Positions 8,903-18,824 of a DNA stretch of 64,000 nt are shown here, one piece after another. Origin of the DNA: Rhizobium sp. 18065 (lineage in GTDB: Bacteria; Pseudomonadota; Alphaproteobacteria; Rhizobiales; Rhizobiaceae). The position numbers were made by a program, and so were the translations under genes. The notes below the pieces were generated by a model. It had not been told where the DNA came from and made no database searches. It was given only the letters and a program-made list of their open reading frames with translations. The stretch's first letter is position 1. The number at the start of each line of letters is the position of its first letter. The stretch lies in assembly GCF_902706095.1 (NCBI RefSeq), contig NZ_CACSJP010000002.1:248001-312000 (forward strand), read 5' to 3'.

Positions 8903-11410
8903 TTGCAGCCAAACTTTCTTTATCAGGACCCATCCGCCATAGATCGGCAACTCGGCATCGAAAGCTTGCCGATTCCGGCCGTTTTGATAGACGCAGGCGG
9001 CTCACTGATTGCCGAGAACACTGCTTTTTCAGCGCTCACGGCCGGCTTCCGCACAGACACTTCAAACCTGATGGATTGGCTTCTTCCAGAAGATCGCCCG
9101 ATTTTTCTCTCCGCACTGTCTTCGGCCTTTGCAGGCTCAATCATCAGCAACCTGGAAGTCAGGTTGGGCACGCCCCAGGCACATACCATCTGCCTGGCCG
9201 CCCTGTCGTCGCAAGCTGCTGAGGCGAGCGGACTTCAGGCTATCGTGCAGCTGACGGACATATCGAGACTGAAAACCGCGCTGACGGATCTCGAAATCCG
9301 CGAAAGCCGCTGGAACAACGCCTTGAGAAGCTCGCTGTCCGGTGTCTGGGACCAGCGCTTTGACGGCCAACTCTATTATTCCGACGTCTGGCGCGAACTG
9401 CGCGGCATGGCACCGGAGGATCCGATCCCGGCATCGACCGAGGAATGGCTTGAAATGGTCCACCCTCAGGACCGTGAACGCACCCTCCACTGCATCGCGC
9501 GGCAAAACGTCGGCGATCCCGACTACACAGTTTTCCAGTATCGCGAGCGCCACAAGGATGGCCACTATATCTGGATCGAATGCCGTGGCGCCTGCGTCGA
9601 GTGGGATGAAAACGGCCAGCCGGCACGCATCACCGGGACCGACACCGACGTCACGGCTCGCAAGGAGCAGGAAGAATGGCTGGAGCGTATCTCCCGCCGC
9701 CTGAAACTGGCCCTGGATGTATCACGGATCGGCGTGTTCGAAACCGATTTCGCCGCTGGCACCAGCGACTGGGACGACAGCATGCGGGGCATCTTCGAGG
9801 TCAAGCAGGGTGACGACATCCGCATCGGCGAGTTCTGGGAATCCAAGCTCCATCCGGACGACCGCGAACGCACGCTGGCCCATGTCGAAGAACGCATAGG
9901 CAAACTGGAACCCTTTGCCGACGAGTATCGCATAATCGCTGACGACGGTTCTGTTCGCTATATCCGCTCCAACAGCCTGCCTTACATCGATCATGATGGC
10001 CACCTCAAGATGATCGGCGTCAATTGGGACGTCTCGGAGGATCATCGGCTGCGCCAAGAACTCGAACGAGCAAAGATCCTCGCCGAAGCGCGCAACGCCG
10101 AACTTGAGCAAACCAGGGCAACAGCGGAACACAGCGCCCTGCACGACTATCTGACCGGCCTGCCAAACCGCCGTTATCTCGAAGCAAAGCTCGATGAATG
10201 GCAGAAGTCGACTACCAATACGTTCGGCCGGCTAGCCGTGCTGCACGTCGATCTTGATCGCTTCAAGCAGATCAACGACACACTGGGGCACAGTGCGGGT
10301 GACGCTATGCTCAAGCATGCGGCCGATATCCTGCGCACCAACATTCGTGCAAGTGATTTTGTCGCGCGTATCGGAGGAGACGAATTCGTCTTGCTCGTTG
10401 CCTTCGACGGCAAGGCGAAAACGCTGTCACAGCTGGCAGATCGGATTATCGCCGAACTGAGCCAGCCGGTCACCTATGATGGCCATCAGTGCCGCTTTGG
10501 CGCGAGCATCGGCATCTCCCATTCCGACGGGGACATCGTCGATCCGCAACAGATGCTGCTCTATGCCGATATAGCGCTCTACAACGCCAAGAACCTCGGC
10601 AGAAATCGGCATGAATTCTACTCGCAGGGCAGTCGCAAAATCCTGGCCAATCACCGCCGTCTGTCTGACGATCTCCTGCGTGCGCTGGAAAACAACGAGA
10701 TCGTTCCCTTCTACCAGTTGCAGTTCGATGCGCGCAGCCGTGCCGTGGTCGGTGCCGAATGCCTTGCCCGATGGCAGCACCCGGAACATGGCCTATTGGC
10801 GCCGGACCGTTTCCTGCCGATTGCCGACGAGATGAGTGTGCTTGCTCAGATCGACGGCCTGATCCTTGAAAAGGCACTCGTCGATTTCAGGCAATGGCGC
10901 GCTATGGGCATGGGCATTCCCAAGATTTCCGTGAATGTTTCCGCCAAGCGCCTGAACGACCCTCGCCTTCCGCAACTGCTGACAGACCTCGACATCGAAC
11001 CGGGCATCGTGTCATTCGAACTTTTGGAAACAGTCTTTCTCGACAGCCATGATGCCGTTGCCATGAGCAATCTCGCCCATCTGCGCCATCTGGGCATCGA
11101 TATAGAGATCGACGACTTCGGAACCGGCCACGCATCCATCGTGGGTCTTCTCAACTTGAAACCGAAGACCTTGAAAATCGACCGACAGCTCATTCACAAG
11201 CTGCCAAGCAGCCAGGAACAAAGGGTTCTGGCAAAATCGATTATCGGTATCGCGAAATCGCTGAATATCAAGGTGATTGCCGAAGGGGTCGAAACCGAGG
11301 ATCATGTGGCGATCCTGAAAAAACTTGGTTGCCATACGCTTCAGGGATTCGGCCTGGCAATGCCGATGGACTTTGCCGCAACCACAGAGTTCCTGATCAA
11401 CTTAAGATAA
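8903..11410 (+). CDS. PAS-PAS-PAS-GGDEF-EAL cyclic-di-GMP protein
   Basis: An 835-residue soluble sensor with three PAS-like regions (about 15-120, 125-260 and 265-390, the last two ending in PAC motifs such as RITGTDTDVTARKEQE), a diguanylate cyclase domain with IGGDEF at 490-495, and an EAL phosphodiesterase domain starting near 600. GGDEF appears active and keeps an RxxD inhibitory site (RASD) five residues before it. The EAL domain has the catalytic Glu619 (ECL variant), NVSAKRL, IDDFGTG, KIDRQL and AEGVETEDH, so both activities are possible. No in-frame ATG fits the start; the first usable codon after an upstream stop is TTG at 8903, with a weak ribosome site, so the exact N-terminus is uncertain. 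Confidence 0.9.
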   Translation: MQPNFLYQDPSAIDRQLGIESLPIPAVLIDAGGSLIAENTAFSALTAGFRTDTSNLMDWLLPEDRPIFLSALSSAFAGSIISNLEVRLGTPQAHTICLAALSSQAAEASGLQAIVQLTDISRLKTALTDLEIRESRWNNALRSSLSGVWDQRFDGQLYYSDVWRELRGMAPEDPIPASTEEWLEMVHPQDRERTLHCIARQNVGDPDYTVFQYRERHKDGHYIWIECRGACVEWDENGQPARITGTDTDVTARKEQEEWLERISRRLKLALDVSRIGVFETDFAAGTSDWDDSMRGIFEVKQGDDIRIGEFWESKLHPDDRERTLAHVEERIGKLEPFADEYRIIADDGSVRYIRSNSLPYIDHDGHLKMIGVNWDVSEDHRLRQELERAKILAEARNAELEQTRATAEHSALHDYLTGLPNRRYLEAKLDEWQKSTTNTFGRLAVLHVDLDRFKQINDTLGHSAGDAMLKHAADILRTNIRASDFVARIGGDEFVLLVAFDGKAKTLSQLADRIIAELSQPVTYDGHQCRFGASIGISHSDGDIVDPQQMLLYADIALYNAKNLGRNRHEFYSQGSRKILANHRRLSDDLLRALENNEIVPFYQLQFDARSRAVVGAECLARWQHPEHGLLAPDRFLPIADEMSVLAQIDGLILEKALVDFRQWRAMGMGIPKISVNVSAKRLNDPRLPQLLTDLDIEPGIVSFELLETVFLDSHDAVAMSNLAHLRHLGIDIEIDDFGTGHASIVGLLNLKPKTLKIDRQLIHKLPSSQEQRVLAKSIIGIAKSLNIKVIAEGVETEDHVAILKKLGCHTLQGFGLAMPMDFAATTEFLINLR

Positions 11411-11461
11411 TCCGCCCGGCGCGATGCGGGCGGATTTGTCATCACCATAAAGACGGTAAAA

Positions 11462-11776
11462 TCAGGCGTTCTGGATCTGGTCGACGGCCTGTGCGAGAAA
11501 CTCGCTCATCTTGGTGCGCAGTTCTTCGTCGGTGATCGAGACGCCGCCGGCAGAAAGATCGGCGCGCAGCTTGCGCAACACATCTTCGTCGCCCGCTTCC
11601 TCGAAATCCGAGGCCACGACTTCCTTGGCATAGGCATCGGCGTCGGCCTTGCCGAGCAGGCCGGCAGCCCAGAGGCCAATCAGCTTGTTGCGACGCGCTT
11701 CAGCCTTGAAGCGCAGTTCCTGGTCATGGGCGAACTTGTTTTCAAACGCCTTTTCACGATCACTCATGCCGCTCAT
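11462..11776 (-). CDS. DUF1476 protein, F1-ATPase inhibitor zeta-like
   Basis: A 104-residue protein with the family signature MSDREKAFENKFAHDQELRFK and RRNKLIGLWAAG. DUF1476 members include the zeta subunit that inhibits ATP hydrolysis by the F1-ATPase of Paracoccus and other alphaproteobacteria; the inhibitory helix is the N-terminus. Two ATG codons are possible; the one at 11776 is preferred since GGGAG lies 6 bases before it. It is transcribed divergently from purC. Confidence 0.9.
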   Translation of the reverse strand: MSGMSDREKAFENKFAHDQELRFKAEARRNKLIGLWAAGLLGKADADAYAKEVVASDFEEAGDEDVLRKLRADLSAGGVSITDEELRTKMSEFLAQAVDQIQNA

Positions 11777-11848
11777 CTGCCTCTCCCATTTTATGCCGCC
11801 ATTGTGCGGTATCGTTTCCCCATTAATCAAAAGGGAGTACAAAGTGCA

Positions 11849-12013
11849 ATGCAAACTTGCGCGATTCCGTATGCTTCGGGCTCGCGGAGAGGTTTTGGCG
11901 GGAAGGAGAAACTGTTGCATTGTGAAAACCGAGGTTTTCCGTTATGGGACCGCTTCGATATCCAACCACTGCGTCCGCAATCGGATGCCAACAACAGAGA
12001 AAACCAGCCATGA
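11849..12013 (+). CDS. possible upstream ORF coupled to purC
   Basis: A 54-codon open frame that ends in an ATGA overlap with the purC start. It can begin at ATG 11849 (GGGAG ten bases before) or at TTG 11915, which has a stronger site (GGAAGGAG, 6 bases before) and would give 32 residues. purC itself has only a poor ribosome site. The frame includes a perfect 7-bp inverted repeat GAAAACC-ga-GGTTTTC (11934-11949). The peptide shows no signal sequence, membrane segment or obvious regulatory codon run. It could be a translated leader controlling purC or chance. Confidence 0.3.
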   Translation: MQTCAIPYASGSRRGFGGKEKLLHCENRGFPLWDRFDIQPLRPQSDANNRENQP

Positions 12014-12774
12014 ACCGTCGCCGCCGCGTTTACGAGGGCAAGGCTAAGATCCTCTATGAAGGACCCGAGCCCGGCACGTTGATTCAATTCTTCAAGGATG
12101 ATGCAACGGCGTTCAACAAGAAGAAACATGAAGTCATCGACGGAAAAGGCGTTCTGAACAACCGCATCTCCGAATATCTCTTCACGCATCTGAACAAGAT
12201 CGGTATCCCGACGCACTTCATCCGCCGGCTCAACATGCGCGAGCAGTTGATCAAGGAAGTGGAGATGATCCCGCTCGAGATCGTCGTTCGCAATGTCGCC
12301 GCCGGCTCCCTGTCGAAGCGTCTGGGCATCGAAGAAGGCATCGTCCTTCCGCGCTCCATCATCGAGTTCTACTACAAGTCCGACGCGCTCGCCGACCCGA
12401 TGGTATCGGAAGAGCACATCACGGCATTTGGCTGGGCGAGCCCGCCCGAACTCGACGACATCATGGCGCTCGCCATCCGCGTCAACGACTTCCTGTCCGG
12501 CCTTTTCCTCGGCATCGGTATTCAGCTCGTCGATTTCAAGATCGAATGCGGCCGCCTCTACGAAGGCGACATGATGCGCATCATCCTGGCGGACGAAATT
12601 TCGCCGGACAGCTGCCGTCTGTGGGACATCGAAACCCGCGAAAAGCTCGACAAGGACCGCTTCCGTGAGGATCTCGGCGGCCTGCTCGAAGCCTATCAGG
12701 AAGTCGCCAAGCGGCTCGGCATCATCAATGAGAACGAACCGCTGCGTGGCACCGGTCCGGTTCTGGTCAAGTAA
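12010..12774 (+). CDS. purC: SAICAR synthetase
   Basis: Condenses CAIR with aspartate using ATP to give SAICAR in IMP synthesis. The 254-residue product has [16 protein letters not shown] at the N-terminus, the [16 protein letters not shown] substrate motif, and [10 protein letters not shown] and [11 protein letters not shown] in the C-terminal half. Length is normal for the bacterial enzyme. The ATG at 12010 gives the family N-terminus; a longer frame from 11944 is unsupported. It heads the purC-purS-(coiled coil)-purQ cluster, with 18 bases to purS. Confidence 0.97.
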   Translation: MNRRRRVYEGKAKILYEGPEPGTLIQFFKDDATAFNKKKHEVIDGKGVLNNRISEYLFTHLNKIGIPTHFIRRLNMREQLIKEVEMIPLEIVVRNVAAGSLSKRLGIEEGIVLPRSIIEFYYKSDALADPMVSEEHITAFGWASPPELDDIMALAIRVNDFLSGLFLGIGIQLVDFKIECGRLYEGDMMRIILADEISPDSCRLWDIETREKLDKDRFREDLGGLLEAYQEVAKRLGIINENEPLRGTGPVLVK

Positions 12775-12792
12775 GATCTGGAGAAAACGCAA

Positions 12793-13035
12793 GTGATCAA
12801 GGCACGCGTCACCGTTACGTTGAAGAACGGCGTACTCGACCCCCAGGGCAAGGCAATCGAAGGTGCGCTCGGCGCTTTGGGTTTTGAAGGCATCGGCCAG
12901 GTCCGCCAGGGCAAGGTCTTCGACCTCGAAGTCGTAGGCACCGACAAGGCCAAGGCCGAGGCCGACCTCAAGGCGATGTGCGAGAAGCTCCTCGCCAACA
13001 CGGTCATTGAGAACTATACTATCGCTCTCGCCTAA
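12793..13035 (+). CDS. purS: phosphoribosylformylglycinamidine synthase subunit PurS
   Basis: Small 80-residue subunit of the PurSQL FGAM synthase; a PurS dimer bridges PurL and PurQ and helps ammonia transfer. The sequence has the expected KARVTVTLKNGVLDPQG start and the LGFEGIGQVRQGKVFDLEV strand pattern. It begins with GTG at 12793, with GGAG eleven bases upstream. Found with purQ and purL in this window, so the organism uses the three-subunit form. Confidence 0.95.
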   Translation: MIKARVTVTLKNGVLDPQGKAIEGALGALGFEGIGQVRQGKVFDLEVVGTDKAKAEADLKAMCEKLLANTVIENYTIALA

Positions 13036-13056
13036 GGGTTGAAGGAGCGGTGACGC

Positions 13057-13314
13057 ATGGCCGAGATCACGAATGAACTCATGTATGAACTGCTTAAACG
13101 CGTGCATGGAGACATTTCTGACATCAGACTTGGCCAGCGAGAGCTCAAAGCTGAAATGAATGCGATGCGCGGCATAATGATTTCGATGCAGCAGGATATT
13201 CAGAATATCCATACAACGCTTGCGAGACATGAAGTGCGCCTCGATCGTATCGAAAATCGCCTGGAGCTGCGAGAGCTGCAGGAAGCACAAGCAAGGTTTG
13301 AGACACACCCATGA
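13057..13314 (+). CDS. small coiled-coil protein between purS and purQ
   Basis: An 85-residue protein, almost wholly helical, with heptad-like spacing of Ile/Leu/Met from about residue 8 to 78 (for example [20 protein letters not shown] and [15 protein letters not shown]). It has an AAGGAGCGG ribosome site before the ATG and its TGA overlaps the purQ ATG (ATGA), so it is translated within the pur operon. I do not recognise a named domain; short coiled-coil proteins of this type are scattered through alphaproteobacterial genomes. No catalytic residues; a structural or regulatory partner is the simplest guess. Confidence 0.8.
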   Translation: MAEITNELMYELLKRVHGDISDIRLGQRELKAEMNAMRGIMISMQQDIQNIHTTLARHEVRLDRIENRLELRELQEAQARFETHP

Positions 13315-13982
13315 AGTCCGCCGTCGTCCAGCTCCCCGGCCTCAATCGCGATCGCGACATGATTGCCGCCCTCACCAAGATTTCCGGTCATGCCCCGACC
13401 ACCATCTGGCAGACCGAAACCCAGATCCCGGACGTCGACCTGATCGTCATTCCGGGCGGATTCTCCTATGGCGATTACCTGCGTTGCGGCGCGATTGCCG
13501 CCCGCATGCCGGTCATGCAGGCCATCAAGGATAAGATCGAGCAGGGCGTCAAGGTCATCGGCGTCTGTAACGGCTTCCAGATCCTGGTCGAAGCGGGTCT
13601 GCTTCCGGGCGCATTGATGCGCAATGCATCGCTGAAATTCGTCTGCAAGGAAATCAAGCTCGAAGTCGCCAACGCCGACACGGATTTCACCCGCGCGTAT
13701 GCCAAGGGCCAGATCATCCGTTGCCCGGTTGCCCATCATGACGGCAACTATTTTGCCGATGCCGAAACACTGAAGACCATTGAAGGCAATGGCCAGGTAG
13801 TCTTCCGCTATGCCGACGGCACCAATCCGAACGGTTCGGTCAACGATATCGCTGGTGTCATCAACACCAGGGGCAATGTCATCGGCATGATGCCGCATCC
13901 GGAAAACCTGATCGAAGCGGCCCATGGCGGCAATGATGGTCGCGGCATCTTTGCCTCAGCCCTCGACGTCATCGCGGCATAA
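13311..13982 (+). CDS. purQ: phosphoribosylformylglycinamidine synthase subunit PurQ
   Basis: Glutaminase subunit of FGAM synthase, a class I amidotransferase. The 223-residue product carries the oxyanion strand [17 protein letters not shown], nucleophile Cys86 in GVCNGFQ, and the His-Glu pair in MMPHPEN. It overlaps the coiled-coil ORF by 4 bases. It delivers ammonia to PurL, encoded at 16.6 kb. Confidence 0.97.
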   Translation: MKSAVVQLPGLNRDRDMIAALTKISGHAPTTIWQTETQIPDVDLIVIPGGFSYGDYLRCGAIAARMPVMQAIKDKIEQGVKVIGVCNGFQILVEAGLLPGALMRNASLKFVCKEIKLEVANADTDFTRAYAKGQIIRCPVAHHDGNYFADAETLKTIEGNGQVVFRYADGTNPNGSVNDIAGVINTRGNVIGMMPHPENLIEAAHGGNDGRGIFASALDVIAA

Positions 13983-14032
13983 GGTAAGCTCCGCTTAACC
14001 AGAGCAATGTTAGAGAGGCGGCAAATAGCCGG

Positions 14033-14428
14033 ATGACCGCCATGCGCCCCTTTCTCTGCCTCGCCCTGATGTCCACCGCGATCGTGCTTGCAGCCTGCAA
14101 GCCGGAAGCTCCGCCACCGCCGTCGCGCGGACAATCCGCATTGGATGTCATGGAACTGGTGGCAGTTGCGGCCAATCGTTGCTGGTTCAAATCAGGCGAC
14201 CCGGCCTTCAAGGCCTATTCGATGGCGCCGGAACTCAACTCATTCTCCGGAAAGCCACGCTTCCTTGTCGTGCGCCGGGGCTCGGCCGACATTCGCCCGC
14301 TTCTTGTCGTTCAGGCAGAAGGTCGCCCTGCCCGCCTGGATGCCTTCGGCCCGATGATGAACGAAGCCGGCTCCGAGCGCATCCGCAAGGATGTCACGCA
14401 CTGGGCCAGGGGCGGCAAAGACTGCTGA
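14033..14428 (+). CDS. hypothetical lipoprotein
   Basis: A 131-residue protein with a lipoprotein signal peptide: n-region MTAMRP, hydrophobic core, lipobox VLAAC with Cys22, then a proline-rich linker (KPEAPPPPSRG). The rest is a small globular domain with four further features typical of secreted proteins, including a C-terminal Cys. No named family recognised. It lies 50 bases downstream of purQ and may be read from the same transcript; a terminator follows about 95 bases later. Confidence 0.75.
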   Translation: MTAMRPFLCLALMSTAIVLAACKPEAPPPPSRGQSALDVMELVAVAANRCWFKSGDPAFKAYSMAPELNSFSGKPRFLVVRRGSADIRPLLVVQAEGRPARLDAFGPMMNEAGSERIRKDVTHWARGGKDC

Positions 14429-14524
14429 ACGCAGTGACTTGTTTGCCAACACGCGACAAGACCGCCAACGGCCCGGACACGTTTCGCCACGCTAAGGCAA
14501 AAACCATGAGGCCTAGGGGAAGAA

Positions 14525-14548
14525 CTCTGACGGGCATGTCAGGGTTTT
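14525..14548 (+). terminator. probable terminator after the purC-S-Q-lipoprotein operon
   Basis: CTCTGAC / GTCAGGG stem (14525-14531 and 14538-14544, one G-T pair) with loop GGGCAT and TTTT directly after it. Confidence 0.6.
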
Positions 14549-14657
14549 GGTGTACGTCATTCCGGCGGATCGCTTGCCGGACACTCCAATCGACATGGGA
14601 GGCCGGCCCGTCAGGTTGGGATCACGAACCGGCCCGGATCCGGGACATGTCCCGAAA

Positions 14658-14894
14658 CTACAGCATGCGCTGGAAGAATTGGGCTTTCGCCGCCTCATGG
14701 CGCGCGTCCTCGTAGCTGATGCCGATATCGCGCAACTGGTGATGGTTGAGCTCCAGCAAGGACAGGCGACTGCGTCGCTTTGTCCAACGCAGACGCAGTT
14801 CCGCAAACACACGAAGCCAGGAATAGCGGCCCCGCGCTGTCACTGGAACAGCCTCGACAGCGGACGACACCGAAATTGCATCTATTGTCACCAT
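14658..14894 (-). CDS. DUF1127 domain protein
   Basis: A 78-residue small protein with the DUF1127 signature in its C-terminal half: RRSRLSLLELNHHQLRDIG, then ISYEDARHEAAK. DUF1127 proteins are small, arginine-rich and widespread in alphaproteobacteria; some bind RNA and affect stress and phosphate or carbon metabolism. The ATG at 14894 has aggtgt upstream; a GTG at 14900 adds two residues. It is transcribed divergently from the MocR regulator with under 100 bases between starts, a common arrangement suggesting the MocR controls it. Confidence 0.88.
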   Translation of the reverse strand: MVTIDAISVSSAVEAVPVTARGRYSWLRVFAELRLRWTKRRSRLSLLELNHHQLRDIGISYEDARHEAAKAQFFQRML

Positions 14895-14938
14895 AATCAC
14901 ACCTGTGTTTTAGCTACAATCAGCCAATATATGACTAG

Positions 14939-14988
14939 TGACAGATACAATTGACACGGCAACGATGACAATATACAGAAGTGTCATC
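14939..14988. promoter_or_regulatory. operator candidate between DUF1127 and mocR
   Basis: A perfect 7-bp inverted repeat GATGACA (14964-14970) / TGTCATC (14982-14988) separated by 11 bases ends directly at the mocR ATG. TGACA also recurs in direct orientation at 14939, 14952, 14966 and 14990. A TTGACA at 14951-14956 and TATACA at 14972-14977 (15-base spacing) could be the mocR promoter, which would put the mRNA start very close to the ATG. The layout fits autoregulation and control of the divergent gene. Confidence 0.6.
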
Positions 14989-16407
14989 ATGACAAAATGG
15001 CTTCCATCACTCGCCGCTGGCCAAGGGCCGCTTTACTTGCGGATTGCCGATGACGCAGAGGCCGCGATCAAGGCTGGCCACTTGCCGCACGGCGCCAAGT
15101 TGCCGCCGCAGCGCGATCTGGCCTATGATGTCGGGGTTACAATCGGGACAATCTCCCGTGCCTACAACGTCCTGCGTGAGCGTGGCCTTGTTGCCGGTGA
15201 AGTCGGTCGCGGCACTTATGTGCATGCCGGCGGCACCGGCCCGGCAAGCCCCCTCGTCGATCCCGTCACGCAGCAATTCGGCGGCACCCGAGCTATCTCG
15301 CCCCCGGCCGGAAAGCTTCGTTTTGACACCACGGCTGCCGTGGATGTGGGACAGGCCGAAATCGTCGGCCGCATCATGACCGAGATCGCCGCAGCCCATC
15401 CTGGAGAGATTTCTAGCTATACCCGGACATTGTCACAGGACTGGCAGGAAGCCGGCCGCAGGTGGCTGTCGAGTGGCAACTGGGCTCCCGACCTTGAACA
15501 GGTCTTGCCGCAACTCGGTGTCCATGCCGGTATCAACGCGGTGATCGCAGCCATCAGCGGCACTGGCGACCGCATCGTCTGCGAGCACCTGACCTATTCT
15601 CAGGTGTCGCGCAGCGCCAACCTGATGGGTCGGCAAATCGCACTTGTCGACTCTGACGCCGATGGCATTCTGCCGGAAGACTTCGAACGGGTCTGCGCCC
15701 GCGAACACCCGAAAGCCGCCTTCATCATGTCCTCGGGACAGAATCCCACCCTCGCCTGCCTGCCCCTGTCCAGGCGTCGCGAGATCATCGATATCGCCCG
15801 AAAATACAATGTCTGGCTGATCGAGGATTATCTCTATGGCGGCATGATCAATGACGGCATTCCGCTGCTGGCGGAACTTGCGCCAGACCGGACCTTCCTC
15901 CTGAACGGCCTGTCGAAATCCGTCGCGGCAGGGGTTCGCGGTGGCTGGGTTGCCTGCCCGCCGCATATGAGCCAGCGTGTGCGCGTCACCCAGAAGATGG
16001 TCAGTGGCGGCCTGCCCTTCCTGCTCGCCGAACTGTCCGCAAGACTTGTTCTGTCGGGCGCAGCGGACGAAATCCGCACGGCCGTATTGACCGAGCTGAC
16101 CGCCCGCGAAGCCATTGTCCGCAAGCTCTTTGCCGGCTTCGAGTTCCGTTCGCACCCTCGGCTGCCCTTTTTCTGGCTGAAACTGCCGGAACCATGGCTG
16201 TCGGGAACATTCAAGCAGGCCGCGCTGGATGTCGATGTGCTGATCGATGACGAGGACGAGTTCAAGCCGGCCCGGTCGTCGCGTGTGTTTCACCACGTCC
16301 GCGCCGGGTTCAGCGAGGGACGTGACCGATCGATTTCTGAGACCGGCCTGAGAACACTGCGCCGCCTGCTCGACCAGACCCCGGTCGGGACCAGCGCGAT
16401 TGTCTGA
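14989..16407 (+). CDS. MocR-type transcriptional regulator (GntR HTH + aminotransferase fold)
   Basis: A 472-residue fusion of a GntR winged helix (about 10-85, with [22 protein letters not shown]) to a class I aminotransferase fold. The PLP-binding Lys is Lys310 in LNGLSKS, and the IEDYLYGG stretch provides the usual Asp/Tyr contacts. MocR regulators sense vitamers or amino compounds through PLP. Start: the ATG at 14989 directly follows an inverted repeat; an in-frame GTG at 14938 would add 17 residues. The divergent DUF1127 gene is the likely target; purL lies downstream on the same strand. Confidence 0.9.
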   Translation: MTKWLPSLAAGQGPLYLRIADDAEAAIKAGHLPHGAKLPPQRDLAYDVGVTIGTISRAYNVLRERGLVAGEVGRGTYVHAGGTGPASPLVDPVTQQFGGTRAISPPAGKLRFDTTAAVDVGQAEIVGRIMTEIAAAHPGEISSYTRTLSQDWQEAGRRWLSSGNWAPDLEQVLPQLGVHAGINAVIAAISGTGDRIVCEHLTYSQVSRSANLMGRQIALVDSDADGILPEDFERVCAREHPKAAFIMSSGQNPTLACLPLSRRREIIDIARKYNVWLIEDYLYGGMINDGIPLLAELAPDRTFLLNGLSKSVAAGVRGGWVACPPHMSQRVRVTQKMVSGGLPFLLAELSARLVLSGAADEIRTAVLTELTAREAIVRKLFAGFEFRSHPRLPFFWLKLPEPWLSGTFKQAALDVDVLIDDEDEFKPARSSRVFHHVRAGFSEGRDRSISETGLRTLRRLLDQTPVGTSAIV

Positions 16408-16568
16408 CGCCGGAGCCCGGATGCATTCATCAGCCGGGCAAACTTGACGGTCAAAACCATCGAGAAACCGCACGACTGGCGCATTTTCCAGTCGCGCGCC
16501 GCGCAGGCTTGCGTTATAGCCTGCCTCGAAACCGATCTCCCACCGATCTCCATTGCCCTGAGAGCCAG

Positions 16569-18791
16569 ATGACCGTTTCCAACTCCCGTCCCATCACCGC
16601 AGAACTGATCGCAAGCCACGGCCTGAAGCCGGACGAATACGATCGCATCCTGAACCTGATCGGACGCGAGCCGACCTTCACAGAGCTGGGTATTTTCTCG
16701 GCCATGTGGAACGAGCACTGCTCGTACAAGTCCTCGAAGAAGTGGCTGAAGACGCTGCCGACCAAGGGTCCGCGCGTCATCCAGGGACCGGGCGAAAACG
16801 CCGGCGTCGTTGACATCGATGATGGCGACGTCGTGGTCTTCAAGATGGAGAGCCACAATCACCCGTCCTATATCGAGCCCTACCAGGGCGCTGCGACCGG
16901 CGTCGGCGGCATTCTGCGCGACGTCTTCACCATGGGCGCCCGTCCTGTAGCTGCGATGAACGCGCTGCGCTTCGGCGCGCCGGATCATCCGAAGACCAAG
17001 CATCTCGTCGCAGGCGTCGTTGCCGGCGTCGGCGGCTATGGCAATTCCTTTGGCGTTCCGACTGTCGGCGGCGAAGTCGAGTTTGACGCACGCTACAACG
17101 GCAACATTCTCGTTAACGCCTTTGCGGCGGGCCTTGCAAAGTCTGACGGCATCTTCCTCTCGGAAGCCAAGGGCGTCGGCCTGCCGGTGGTCTATCTCGG
17201 CGCCAAGACCGGTCGTGACGGTGTCGGCGGTGCGACCATGGCATCGGCAGAATTCGACGAGTCGATCGAGGAAAAGCGCCCGACCGTCCAGGTCGGCGAC
17301 CCCTTCACCGAAAAGTGCCTGCTGGAAGCCTGTCTCGAACTGATGCAGACCGGCGCGGTCATCGCCATCCAGGACATGGGTGCCGCCGGCCTCACCTGCT
17401 CGGCCGTTGAAATGGGCGCCAAGGGCGGTCTCGGTATCGAACTGCAGCTCGACAAGGTGCCGGTGCGCGAAGAGCGCATGACCGCCTACGAAATGATGCT
17501 GTCGGAAAGCCAGGAGCGCATGCTCATGGTGCTCGAGCCGTCCAAGGAAGAGGTTGCCAAGGCGATCTTCGTCAAATGGGGCCTGGATTTCGCCATCGTC
17601 GGCTATACCACCGACGACCTGCGTTTCCGCGTGCTCCACCAGGGCGAGGAAGTCGCCAACCTGCCGATCAAGGAACTCGGTGACGAGGCTCCGGAATATG
17701 ATCGTCCGTGGATCGAGCCGAAGACCCCGGCCCCGCTCGCAGAGGACGACATCCCCGTGGCCGACATCAGCGACAGCCTGTTGAAGCTGGTCGGTTCGGC
17801 CAACAATTCCTCCCGTCGTTGGGTCTATGAGCAGTATGACACGCTGATCCAGGGCAATTCCCTGCAGCTTCCGGGCGGTGACGCCGGGGTCATCCGTGTG
17901 GACAACCACCCGACCAAGGCGCTTGCATTCTCCTCCGACGTCACTCCGCGATATGTCGAGGCCGACCCGTTCGAAGGCGGCAAGCAGGCGGTTGCCGAAT
18001 GCTGGCGCAACATCACGGCCACCGGCGCCCTGCCGCTGGCTTCGACCGACAACCTGAACTTCGGCAACCCGGAGCGCCCGGAAATCATGGGCCAGCTGGT
18101 ATTTGCCATCAAGGGCATCGGTGAAGCCTGCCTGGCGCTCGACTTCCCGATCGTCTCGGGCAATGTCTCGCTCTACAACGAGACCAACGGCCAGGGCATC
18201 CTGCCGACCCCGACGATTGCCGGCGTCGGCCTGATGAAGGACTGGTCGAAAATGGCCCGCATCCGCTTTGCCGCCCAGGGCGAAGCGATCCTGCTGGCAG
18301 GCGCGCCGTCGACATGGGGCACCCATCTCGGCCAGTCGGTCTATCTGCGCGATATCCACGGCCGCACCGACGGTCCGGCCCCGCATGTCGATCTCGCCCA
18401 TGAGCGCAAGGTTGGCGATTTTGTCCGCGGCCTCATCGAAGACGGTTTGGCAACGGCCGTGCATGACTGCTCGTCGGGCGGACTTGCGCTTGCGGTTGCC
18501 GAAATGGCCATGGCGTCGGGCATCGGCGCCCATGTCAACGCATTGAACGATGCCAACCCGGTTGCCGTCTTCTACGGCGAGGACCAGGGCCGCTATGTGC
18601 TGACCGTCACCCAGGAGAATGTCGACAAGGTTCAGGTCCGCGCTGAAGCCGCTGGCGTCTTCTGCCCGTGGATCGGCCGCACCGGCGGCTCAAACGTCAC
18701 GCTCGGCGATGCACGTCCCGTTGCAATTGAAGAATTGCGCTCGGCCCATGAATCGTGGTTCCCTTCCTTCATGGATGGCGAGATCGCATAA
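16569..18791 (+). CDS. purL: phosphoribosylformylglycinamidine synthase subunit PurL
   Basis: ATP-dependent large subunit of FGAM synthase. The 740-residue length marks the small PurL type that needs PurS and PurQ. Landmarks: [16 protein letters not shown] near the N-terminus, [31 protein letters not shown] (nucleotide-binding and metal site), [10 protein letters not shown], and the second-half GDGL-like [10 protein letters not shown]. Start at ATG 16569 follows gagag; an upstream ATG at 16509 gives non-family residues. A 7-bp hairpin CGACTGG/CCAGTCG lies at 16473-16494 in the leader. BolA follows 33 bases later. Confidence 0.97.
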   Translation: MTVSNSRPITAELIASHGLKPDEYDRILNLIGREPTFTELGIFSAMWNEHCSYKSSKKWLKTLPTKGPRVIQGPGENAGVVDIDDGDVVVFKMESHNHPSYIEPYQGAATGVGGILRDVFTMGARPVAAMNALRFGAPDHPKTKHLVAGVVAGVGGYGNSFGVPTVGGEVEFDARYNGNILVNAFAAGLAKSDGIFLSEAKGVGLPVVYLGAKTGRDGVGGATMASAEFDESIEEKRPTVQVGDPFTEKCLLEACLELMQTGAVIAIQDMGAAGLTCSAVEMGAKGGLGIELQLDKVPVREERMTAYEMMLSESQERMLMVLEPSKEEVAKAIFVKWGLDFAIVGYTTDDLRFRVLHQGEEVANLPIKELGDEAPEYDRPWIEPKTPAPLAEDDIPVADISDSLLKLVGSANNSSRRWVYEQYDTLIQGNSLQLPGGDAGVIRVDNHPTKALAFSSDVTPRYVEADPFEGGKQAVAECWRNITATGALPLASTDNLNFGNPERPEIMGQLVFAIKGIGEACLALDFPIVSGNVSLYNETNGQGILPTPTIAGVGLMKDWSKMARIRFAAQGEAILLAGAPSTWGTHLGQSVYLRDIHGRTDGPAPHVDLAHERKVGDFVRGLIEDGLATAVHDCSSGGLALAVAEMAMASGIGAHVNALNDANPVAVFYGEDQGRYVLTVTQENVDKVQVRAEAAGVFCPWIGRTGGSNVTLGDARPVAIEELRSAHESWFPSFMDGEIA

Positions 18792-18824
18792 AGCGGCAGC
18801 CAAAAGATTGCAGGAGGATAGCCA

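Noticed and set aside
11827-13308. 493-codon minus-strand frame opposite purC, purS and the coiled-coil ORF
   Set aside because: Spans several clear genes in antisense and lacks any family resemblance.
16290-18533. 747-codon minus-strand frame opposite purL
   Set aside because: purL is certain on the plus strand; the antisense frame has no recognisable domain or ribosome site.
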